Positions 1 through 9,014 of a stretch of 64,000 nucleotides of DNA are shown piece after piece. Numbering within the stretch: the stretch's first letter is position 1; every line of letters begins with the position of its first letter. The notes under the pieces are model-generated. The model did no database searches. It was not told the origin of the DNA and saw only the letters and a list, made by a program, of their open reading frames with translations. The position numbers were made by a program, and so were the translations under genes. The stretch spans positions 62,001 to 126,000 of the forward strand of contig JBAOKB010000077.1 of assembly GCA_037044905.1 (NCBI GenBank), written 5' to 3'. This DNA is from Hortaea werneckii (taxonomy: Eukaryota; Ascomycota; Dothideomycetes; Mycosphaerellales; Teratosphaeriaceae).

Positions 1-104
1 GACTTCCAATTGCAGACGAACCTCCCCTGCCACGGCAAGAACCATCTCCTCCTCCAGCGAATCAATCCCATAGGAACACCGTAGTACACAGGTCCTATAG
101 GCCT

Positions 105-121
105 TACCTACCATAGGTAAT
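105..121. promoter_or_regulatory. Perfect 7-bp inverted repeat just before the acyl-CoA oxidase start
   Basis: TTACCTA (105-111) and TAGGTAA (115-121) are perfect reverse complements separated by three bases, ending four bases before the ATG at 126. It could be a small leader hairpin or a dyad operator. Related GGTA/TACC dyads occur upstream of the peroxiredoxin (5095-5110) and the NMT1-like gene (21442-21472). The function is unknown. Confidence 0.35.
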
Positions 122-125
122 CGCA

Positions 126-2462
126 ATGGCCAGCCCACCTTCCTGGGTCAAGGCTCTGAAGCCCGCCGGCCCCCAGGGCAGCGAGCTCATCCAGCAAGAA
201 CGGAACCGCTCCAACCTCAATGTCGACCAGCTCTCCCACTTCCTCTTCACCCGCGACGCCCTCGAGCGCAAGCACCGCATCCTCGCCGTCCTGCAGCAGG
301 AGAAGGTCTTTGACAAGAGCCAGAACTACTTTGCCGGCCGCATCGACCGCTTCGAGACGGCCCTGGCTCGGGCGAAGAAGCTGCGCCAGCTGGTGGTCAA
401 GCATGGCTGGACTCAGGACGACAAGATGATCGCCAACGAGCTCATCTCCGAGCCGGGCCCCTATGGTCTGCACGAGAGCATGTTCCTCATCACCCTGCGC
501 GATCAGGGCACACCCGAGCAGCATGAGCGCTTCTTGCGCAATGCCGAGCAGTACCGCTACATCGGCTGTTATGCTCAGACCGAGCTCGGCCACGGTTCCA
601 ATGTCAGAGGGCTGGAGACCACCGCCACCTGGAATCCCGACGACAAGACCTTCACCATCCACTCCCCGACCCTGACCTCCAGCAAATGGTGGATCGGTTC
701 GCTTGGCCGCACCGCCAACCATGCGGTCGTCATGGCCCAGCTCATCATCGCCGGCAAGCCCTACGGCCCTCACCCCTTCGTCGTCCAGATCCGTGATCTC
801 AATACCCACCAGCCGCTGGAGAACATCCACGTCGGTGATATCGGCCCCAAGTTCGGCTACAACACCATGGACAACGGTTACCTGCTCTTCAACAAGGTCA
901 AGGTCCCCCACATCAACATGCTGGCGCGCTTCTCCAGCATCGACCCCAAGACGAACAAGTACCAGCGTCCTGCCAGCCCATCGCTCGTCTACGGCACCCT
1001 GACCTGGGTCCGAAGTACTATCGTCATGCAAGCCGGTGGTGTCCTCGCTCGTGGCGTGACTATCGCCACCCGTTACTGTGCTGTCCGTCGGCAGTTTCAA
1101 GATCGGGATGCACCCGAGTGGGAGAAGGGCGAGAACCAGGTCCTGAACTACACCACCGTCCAGGTTCGCCTGCTTCCTCTCCTCGCCACCACTTTTGCTC
1201 TGCATTTTACTGGTAAGGCCATGATGGCCCTCTACAACGCCAACCAAGCCAAGATGTCTCAAGATGCCGGCAAGGTTGGTGGACCTCAGCGCGGTGCCGG
1301 TCCTGAAGAGACCAACGCCGGGTCCGACCTGCTCGCCGACTTGCACGCCACCTCTTGCGGTCTGAAGTCCCTCGCGTCGTTCACCGCCGTCGAGGGTCTC
1401 GAAGTCTGCCGCCGAGCATGCGGTGGCCACGGCTACTCTTCCTTCTCCGGCATCGGCCCCTGGTATGCCGACTACCTCCCCACCGCGACATGGGAAGGCG
1501 ACAACTACATGCTCACGCAGCAAGTGGCACGCTACCTCCTCAAGACAGCGCGTTCAGTGCTCAAGGGCATCGACCCCTCCACCAACGACACCACCTACAT
1601 CCTCAGCAACTTCCTCAAGCGCCAGGACACGGGCGCCGCCTTCGACGTCCTCAACAAGGACGAAGACATCGTCGCCGCCTTCGCCTGGCGCAGCGCCTTC
1701 CTGACCTTCGAAGCACTCAAACACCGCGACGAGCAGAAGAAGCCCTGGAACTCCCTCCTCGTCGACTTCTACCGCCTCTCGCGCGCCCACAGCCAGTACA
1801 TGGTGGTGAAGAACTTCTACGAGACCCTGTCCACGACGCCGCCGCCGACGGGCTCTTCCACCTCCGCCGGCGAGCTCGGCGCCGAGTCCATGGACATCAT
1901 GCACAAGCTCTTCCGGCTGTACGCGCTACACACGCTCGAGCAGGAGGCCAGCGAGTTCTATACTTCGTCCGCGGTCACGGTGCGACAGATCCAGCTCGCC
2001 CGCACGAGCGCCGTGATGAAGTTGCTGGAGGAGATTAGGCCGCATGCCGTGCGGTTGGTGGATGCGTGGGATTTCCCGGATTGGCAGCTGGATAGCTCGT
2101 TGGGGCGGTATGATGGGAAGGTAAGTTTTTTTTTTTTTTTTTGTTTTTCGCTTTTTCTCTCTCTCGAGGATTCACCACCGCCCCTGCACCTCACTCCCGT
2201 CCGTCATGGTATACACCAAAATCGGAGGGGACGGGGAGGGAGGAAGGGAACTACTGGGTCTGGGCGGACGAGAAAAAGAAAGAAAGCAAGAAAGAAAATC
2301 ATGTGCTGACCCTTTTCTTCTTTTTTCTTCTAGGTCTACGAAGACATGTTCTACCGCGCCTCGGAGCAAAACCCGCTGAACCGCGTGACGGTCGATCCCT
2401 ACCCGGAGAGCGCGACGTTGTTTAAGAGTAATGAGGCGGCGGCTTTGAAGAGTAAACTGTAA
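126..2462 (+). CDS. POX1: Peroxisomal acyl-CoA oxidase
   Basis: Catalyses the first, H2O2-producing step of peroxisomal fatty-acid beta-oxidation, acyl-CoA to trans-2-enoyl-CoA, using FAD. There are two exons, 126-2120 and 2334-2462. The 213-nt intron starts GTAAGT, contains a long T run near 2127 and ends CTAG; it is long for this genome. The 707-residue product is typical of the family. Visible features are the flavin-site segment CYAQTELGHGSN at residues 148-159, GGHGYSSF near 430-440, and the catalytic-Glu motif TWEGDN with Glu457. The spliced exon 2 ends in SKL, a canonical PTS1 signal, which supports both the splice and the peroxisomal location. Without splicing the frame runs into low-complexity residues with no targeting signal. 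The start is the first ATG of the open frame. Codon use turns G-rich near the 3' end. High confidence in family; the substrate chain length cannot be read from sequence. Confidence 0.96.
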
Positions 2463-2675
2463 GCATCCGGCTGTATGTTTAGACTTGAGAAAGGGCGGGC
2501 AGTGGGCCTGGGAAACCGGGTGGCATTCGTTTTTTGGGATGAAAATCGGATTTCCGGGTTTGGAGTATAGGAGCTGCAGCTGCTAGCGCAAGGATTTACT
2601 TTTGTTTTGTTATACGAAAATTCGATATGTGTTGTGTCTATACGCGAGTAGGTAATTTTTCCATCTTCCTCATTT

Positions 2676-2709
2676 CCCCCCCCCCCCCCCCCCCCCCCCC
2701 AAAAAAAAA
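2676..2709. repeat. C25-A9 homopolymer junction
   Basis: Twenty-five consecutive C (2676-2700) are followed directly by nine A (2701-2709), about 215 bp past the acyl-CoA oxidase stop. The other strand is a G25 tract with G-quadruplex potential. The length may be unreliable in the assembly. Confidence 0.9.
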
Positions 2710-2859
2710 GACATGTTTTGCAAGTCCGATTCCCGTATAGCTCTTTTTTCTTTTTTCTTTTTTTCTCCGCCCAGTTGTTTTTGCCTGTAGAAGAGAAGAG
2801 AGAAAGTTGGAGACGGGATTTCGATAGAAGACGGATAAGAGACTGCTACTGCTACGGGT

Positions 2860-3190
2860 AGTACTTCCCTTTCCTTCTTTCCCTCTTCTGAGGAATGTAA
2901 GAAAGAAAGGAGAAGGAGGGAGTAGGAGAGAGTTGTTGGGGAAAGTAGGAGGGGAAAAGAGGGGAAGCGTGGGGTAGGGAGAGAGGGAGAGGGAAGAGAG
3001 ACGGAAAAGAGTGAGAAAGGGGAGGGGTAGGTAGTGATGAAGAAGATGGGAAGAAGATAGAAAGAGGCGGCAAGAAAACGAGAAGGGGTTGGAAAATGAG
3101 AAGGAAAGAAGTGAAGGAGGAGAGGAGGGAAAAGGGGAGGAGGAGATGAAAGGAAAGGATGGGATGGAAGCCTCCATCCCCTCCCAAAAA
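2860..3190. repeat. Long purine-rich (polypurine/polypyrimidine) tract
   Basis: Roughly 330 bp in which the + strand is almost entirely A and G (GGA, GAA, GGGA units) with only scattered pyrimidines. Such mirror-like tracts can form triplex (H-DNA). It lies in the 3' region between two convergent genes. Confidence 0.8.
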
Positions 3191-3823
3191 AGAAAAAAAT
3201 AAAAACGACCCCCCTCCCAAGGAAAAAGGATAGACAAGAAAAAAAGAAGACATAGAAGGAAGGGAAGATCGAGCTTTTATTTTTTGTTTTCAATTTTCCT
3301 TTTTCTCTTTGCTTGAATCTACTTCGTTAACAGCATACCTGCCCCCGTTTTCCCGCCGTGAAGCTAGATCGTAGGATTCTCTGGAGGCTAGGGAAGAGAC
3401 CCTTTTGGGTAGACCTTTGGTCTTGAGGTAGTGTACGGGCAGAGAGGAGGCGGCGTGAACGAAACACCCCCCATGGATTTTCTCCTCCCCACTACCAAGA
3501 ATGATGTCCTTCTTCTTTTTTCTTTCTTTTTTTCTTCTCTAAATGTTCTACTCCTCGCTTTTCCACGGAACTTTATAAGAAGGGTTCTCACATGTACAGA
3601 CCTCCATCTGTAATGTTCGAGAGAGAGACTGGGTCAGCCGACTTTCCTCTCTTTTCTCTCTTAAAAAGAAGGGTGGGGCGGAAAAGGGAAAACTGAAGGA
3701 GAGGAAACGGAAAATTGAAAAGAAAATGAAAAAAAAGAAAAGGAACAAAGCATCATGAATCCCAAAGAGGGAATTTTGAGAGTATATCACTTACAACTAA
3801 TCCAACATCCACAACCCCCCCAT

Positions 3824-4837
3824 CTAACTCCCCTCCTCCTCCTCCTCAGCCCTCTCCTCCGCCTTCCCAACCCCATCCCCCACCTCCACATCCCCACCCA
3901 TCCCCTCCACCACCCTCTTAACTGACTCCACCGTCTCCTTCGGCCCGCCCGCCTCCGAAACCAAAACTTTCCCACTCTTATCCACGACAAAAACACCCCT
4001 TGTCGTCCCCTTAGGCGCCTTCTTATACCCGATAGCCCCGATAAGCGCTGCGGAGGGGTCGCAGAGGAGGGGGTAAGGGAGGGATTGTTTGGCTTTGAAG
4101 GTGGAGTTGGATTTGGGGGAGTCGGTGGAGAGGCCGTAGATGGATAGGCCGGTGGTGGTTAGGGGGTCGTAGGCGTCGCGGAAGAGGCAGGCTTGGGTTG
4201 TACCTGATGTCCTGGGTTAGGTTTTGGGATGGTGGTGGTGGTGGTGGGGGTGGTGGTGGGTTTGGAGGAATAGGAATAGGGTGTGGAGGGTGAGGATAAG
4301 GGATGGGATGGGATGGGATGGATGGTGTTAGAGAGGGATAGGAGGGCACACTTACATCCCGGTGTACTAGCTTTAGGATAAGTAAACAGCACAACCCCCG
4401 CTTTACTCTCCTTCACGAGCTGCGGCAGACTCGTCTTCGCGCCGTCATGGGTTTCGATTTCGGCGGCGAAGTTATCGAGGGGGATCGTATCGCCGGTCTT
4501 AGGCAATTCGGTCTTCCCACCCTTGGCGGCTTTCTTGCCGGATTCCTTGACGGCGTTGGCTTCGGCTTGGGCGGCGACCTCGTTGGCTTCCGTGGCGGTG
4601 TTAATGTGGGCGGCGGCGCTTAGGCCGCCGGCGCCGTCCGGGAGGCCGCCTTTGGGGTCCGAGGTGGGGTTGGAAGGGGGTGGGTGTTGTTCCTTGGGGG
4701 CGTCGTTGGTGGTGGATTTCTTGCCGCCCTTTGCGGGCGGGGCTTCCTTTTGTTGTTGTTGCTTGCCGGTGGCTTGCTTCTTCGCTTTCGGCGGCGGGGG
4801 GGGGAGGGGCAGCGGGTCGCTTGCGGAGTTCTACCAT
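3824..4837 (-). CDS. PrxQ/BCP-type (Dot5-like) peroxiredoxin, frameshift in a homopolymer
   Basis: Thiol-dependent peroxidase of the bacterioferritin-comigratory (PrxQ) group; the yeast relative Dot5 is nuclear. There are two exons, 4837-4356 and 4203-3824. The intron (4355-4204) starts GTAAGT and ends CAG, and splicing creates the active-site segment TPGCTTQACLFRD. The peroxidatic Cys and a resolving Cys five residues later (CxxxxC) are both present. The N-terminal third is a Lys/Pro/Gln-rich extension, as in fungal Dot5 proteins, and begins MVELRKR. The C-terminus is acidic. The start at 4837 and the catalytic domain are in different frames. Removing one base from the nine-base G run at 4796-4804 (C9 on the coding strand) joins them, giving a Lys-rich linker. 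This looks like a sequencing or real indel in a homopolymer. The family call is firm; whether the allele is functional is open. Confidence 0.85.
4300..4322. repeat. GGGAT tandem repeat within the peroxiredoxin intron
   Basis: Four or more tandem GGGAT units (GGGATGGGATGGGATGG) lie inside the intron of the peroxiredoxin gene, near further GGT repeats (4231-4260). It is simple microsatellite sequence. Confidence 0.6.
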
Positions 4838-6371
4838 TTTGGCTTGGGGGTGTTTACGCGGTATACACAAGGTGAAGGGGGGTTGGTAAGGCAATGGGTT
4901 GTCTACTGGTATATACGGGAGCGTAGAGAGTAAGGTGAGGTTTGCTGGAATAGGTCGAGGAAGAGTGGAGAGGGGAAGGGAAGAGAGAGGAGGAGGAGGA
5001 GGTTGGGTAAAGTAGCAACAAGGTTTATGGGGGAAGGACAAGCAGAGGACGTGCGACGAGACTACTACTATACGAGTATACATACTACTACCCCAGGTAG
5101 GTATGTACCTGCGATGATCGTCGGGGATTGGAAACTGGGCAAGTAGTTTGCGCGCGCCACTGCAGCACATACGTACACCATCATTACTACTATGATAGTA
5201 TTGACGATTTGCTTAATCACCTGCCTTCGATCAGCTGTGTTTGCGATCGCCGTCTGTATTCCCGGGCATCGAGACAACAACCGAGCGAGGTGGAGTCAAG
5301 CAATACGAGCTCAGGGCATTGATTATGACATTGATTATGATGTTGTAGGTATCCATCTTCCCCCCGATCATTGCGTCAACTTGCATCAGCTGTCGTGCCG
5401 CGGTAGGGGCGCATGGTGGGCCGTGGCTTCAATCGCTGTGCACTGTCTTCTTGGCCCATGCATCTCCTTCCTCCATCTGCCATAGCAAGGATAGGAGGAT
5501 ACTGTAGTGTAGTGATAACACGAGGATAGGATAACGGAGCTATTGTCAATATACTGTTGCAAGGACCATTTTCAGCTGGTGCCTGCCGAGTGAGCTCACG
5601 ATACGCAGCCGCTGATGTTTAATGGGTGTACTGAGTGGTGAAAGGCGAGAAAGGAAAAGAAAAAAAGGAAAAAAGAAAAAAAAAGAAAAGAAAAGAGATT
5701 CCCAAGTCTGATCATCTTTCAAACATTGCGACAGACTGCAATCCAACTCTTCACTACCTGTCGGCCTTCTCCTCTATGCGATACCCGTGGGATGATCAAA
5801 GCGACCGGTCTTGTACGGGTAGGAACTTTCGCCAGTGTGATGCCTTTGTCGACACCTCACCGACAGCAATGCACCTTTTCTCCAATCCAAAACTGCGCAA
5901 AAGCACCGGTGAAGCCGAATTTCGCCTCTACTAATCTTCCCCAAGTGGCCATTAGTGTTACATTCCGAGCAAAAGATGATGTTCTTATTCAATTCAGACT
6001 CGGCTCCCACTCCTCGAGCACAGTCGATCATCGCAAGCAGTCGTGTCCCTGCTTGAACAGAGTTGGAAACCTTTCCCCGATTCTCACTACCATGACTACA
6101 CCATGACCTACTACACAAGCTGAACTGGGAAACATTGGCCGTCGATGGTCACGGGATAAGTTGGAAGCACGCTTTCGGTCTTGTGGTGACTTTACTGTCA
6201 ATTTCGCAATTTCTTTGCTTTGCCCTGTCGTCCTCAATGCCTCTTTTTCCCATCGAACTTAACCCCCGAGATCTTGGAGCCTGCGATTGCTTCAAAGAAT
6301 ATCTGGACCTCAAAAAGTAGAGGACTCAAACACACTACCCCGTCCATCGTCATACCTCCTTCGGTCCCAAC
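4838..6371. other. Divergent intergenic region; no convincing gene
   Basis: Shared upstream region between the peroxiredoxin (-) and the amino acid transporter (+). It holds an imperfect dyad AGGTAGGTATGTACCT at 5095-5110 and an A/G-rich stretch near 5640-5700. Several open frames of 60-126 codons exist but show no recognisable domain or splice-supported extension. Confidence 0.6.
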
Positions 6372-7338
6372 ATGCCCGGATCCATTGGCCCATCAAGCTC
6401 ACCCACAGAAGATATACGTGACCAGCCCCAGGAGGATTCGGAGCATGGAGGCAATGTTTCTCGATCGTCTATTATGCGAGAAGGCGACTGTGACTCGACA
6501 GCTATTCCATGCTCACCGACCTCACCTCAAGCGGCCGGCGAGCAAATGACAGCAGGAGATGACGTGCTTGCTGTCGTTCCAACCAACCCCATCCACGGAC
6601 ATTCAAGCCATGGAGATATCGAGTCTGGGCCAGAGCACAAAGAGGTACCCGAAAATCTCAGGTCACGAAACGCCAGCCACGCTGAAGGCACCGTCATCGA
6701 GACCCCACCGCAAGATGAAGTCCACTACGCAACGATGAGCTGGTGGCACACGGCACTAGGTAAGCAAAAGCCATTCCCATCTCCACCCCACCCATCCCTC
6801 CCTCCCCCGGCGGCAAACCTCCCATTCGTATCCCGCACCACCCGCCAACCAAAAGCCAAAAACCCCCTCAGTCATGATAGCCGAAACCGTCAGCCTCGGG
6901 ATCCTCTCGCTCCCCAGCGCACTCGAAACCCTGGGCTACATCCCCGGGATCCTCCTGATCCTGACCCTGGGCCTCCTATCCTGGTACACGGGGCACATCA
7001 TCTATCAACTCAAAATGCAACACTTCACTTCCATCCATTCCTACGCGGATATCTTCGACATCTTATGGCCAGGCGGGCCGGGGAGGTGGGTTGGGGAGGT
7101 GGCGACGAATCTGATGTTGGTGTTTATTGTCGCGGCGCATGTGGTGACTTTTAGTGTTATGATGAATGTTTTGACCAACGGAGGAGGAGGGGAAGGGGGA
7201 GGGGGGATGTGTAGTACGAATGTGTTTATGGCGGTGGGGACGGTGGTGTGTTTGGGGGTGTCGTTGCCGAGGACGTTTAGGGCGAATAGGTGGGCTTCGT
7301 TGGGGTGTAAGTTCATGTTCTTCTTTTCCCAGTGTTTC

Positions 7339-7369
<31 letters not shown>

Positions 7370-8594
7370 GGTTTTCCTCCCTTTCCCTTTTCTTTTTCTT
7401 CCTCCCTCTTCTGGTTTGGATGAATATGATCCAAGCAACGGGAAGAGGAAAGGGAGTACGGAAAGAAAGGACGGAGGGAAAAGAAAGAGACGAAAGACCC
7501 ATACAGACCCTCCCTAGAACATGCCCATCGAAACCCCCAACTAACCTCGCCATCCCCTCAAAACAGCCTGCCTCTCCATCCTCCTCGCAACCTTCACAGC
7601 TCTAATCTCCGTCGCCCTCACCACCCCGCACCCGCTACCCACCAGCTATCCCATCCCACCCCCTCACCTCCCGCAAACCACCCTCCCCCAACGCACCCTC
7701 TCCCTCTCAAGCCTAATCCTCGCCTACAACGGGCAAATCGCCTACCCGACCCTCCTAACCGAAATGCACTCCCCGCAAAAGGACTTCCCCAGATCCCTAC
7801 GCTACCTGATCCTGACAACCACAACCCTATACATCCTAACCGCGACGCTAATATACCACTACGCGGGGACCTCGGTGACCTCGCCGGCGTTAGGATCGGC
7901 TCCGCCGTTAGGCAGGAAACTAGCCTACGGGTTTGCGATCCCGACGATTGTCGTCGCGGGGGTGATACCCGCGCTGGTGGCTAGTAAGCAGATATACCGA
8001 CACCCCTGGCGGAGGCAGCCGGGGGTGATGGCGGAGAAGAGTTGGCGGGGACGGGGGAGCTGGTATGGAGTTCTAGGTGGGGTGTATGTGCTTGCGTGGT
8101 TGATTGGGGAGGCGATACCGGTTTTTCGGCAGTTGTTGGGGGTTATTGGGGCCGGGTTCGGGACGTGGTTTGCGTTGGGGTTTCCGGCGGTTTTTGCGCT
8201 GGGGTTGGGGGTTGAGGGGTTGGGGGGTTCTGAGGTGAGGGGTCAGGAGGGGGAGGGGGAGGGAGGGAGGGGGTGTGGGGATGGGGGTGGGAGAGGAAGT
8301 GGGAGGAGGTGGAGGAGGGGGTTTAGTTGGAAGGAGATGAAGAAGGTAGGACTCGTGGTACTGAATGTCATGATAGTTGGGATAAGTGCAGTGCTGGTAA
8401 GTTCTACGCCTACACCTTCTCTCTTTTTCCTTTGCTGCGGACGGCTTGGTGGGGTGCAGGCTTTTGAGAACTCCATTGGCAGGAGAAAGGACTAACAACC
8501 ACCCCAGTGCGTTTTAGGGATGTACGGCAGTCTCAAAGCCGTCATTGAGAACGGTAGCGATCGACGACCTTTTTCATGTGCGAGTAACGCCTGA
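6372..8594 (+). CDS. Vacuolar-type amino acid transporter (Aa_trans/AVT family)
   Basis: Predicted multi-pass amino acid/H+ antiporter of the AAAP superfamily, probably in the vacuolar membrane. There are four exons: 6372-6759, 6872-7306, 7567-8396 and 8508-8594, giving 579 residues. The hydrophilic Ser/Glu-rich N-terminal tail (about 130 residues) fits AVT-type proteins. The first membrane segments follow the junction reading VMIAETVSLGILSLPSAL, the family's TM1 signature. The last exon reads CVLGMYGSLKAV, a typical final helix; its acceptor at 8507 follows an ACTAAC branch point. A competing acceptor near 8459 would end the protein early and is less likely. Oddities are Gly runs in a loop (about residue 230), a Gly/Arg-rich insertion near residues 500-530 encoded by G-rich DNA, and a T19 tract in the 260-nt second intron. 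The substrate is not predictable. Confidence 0.85.
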
Positions 8595-8665
8595 GCTGGG
8601 TAGTCTAGCTAGACCAGAGAAGTACAGACCGGCCAGAAAGAGAAAGAGAGAAGAGGAATAATGGA

Positions 8666-8700
<35 letters not shown>

Positions 8701-9014
8701 CGGTAGTTGAAACATGAAGGAAGAAAAATGAGACGGAAAGTATCTTTGGGCAACTAATGAGCCGCAAAAGTGAAAACATCGAAATGTACGAGAGATAAAT
8801 CCACTTCCTCTCCCAAAAGGAGTGTAAGCGAAAGGACTGGGAACTAGCAAAAAAAAGAAAGTCAAACCATCACTCCCACGCATACCTCATAACATCATTA
8901 AAAAAAACTTCCCCGCATCATTATCCACTCATCCCATTAAATTGCCTCCCAAACCCATCCTCCCCCCCTCTCACCTCAACCTCCTCTCATAACCCACTCC
9001 CCAAACCCCCCAAC
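8595..9014. other. 3' intergenic region between convergent genes; G34 tract
   Basis: Between the transporter stop and the Tcp11-like gene stop. Apart from the G34 homopolymer it holds C-rich sequence near 8940-9010, which is G-rich in the sense of the minus-strand gene. No gene seen. Confidence 0.7.
8667..8700. repeat. G34 homopolymer
   Basis: Thirty-four consecutive G residues, 73 bp past the transporter stop codon. The tract could form G-quadruplexes. Its true length is uncertain because such runs are hard to sequence. Confidence 0.92.

Larger units (their letters stand above)
2463..3823. other. Intergenic region with low-complexity tracts; no gene seen
   Basis: This lies between the stops of the convergent acyl-CoA oxidase and peroxiredoxin genes and should hold both 3' UTRs and terminators. 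It is dominated by a C25A9 homopolymer and a long purine-rich tract. Open frames here translate to Ser/Phe/Pro or Lys/Glu low complexity and are not credible genes. Confidence 0.7.

Noticed and set aside
108..1523. 471-codon antisense frame over the acyl-CoA oxidase
   Set aside because: A shadow produced by strong C-ending codon bias on the sense strand; the sense frame has all family motifs.
2638..3293. Overlapping 133-207 codon minus-strand frames
   Set aside because: They are translations of the polypyrimidine strand (Ser/Phe/Pro/Leu low complexity), not genes.
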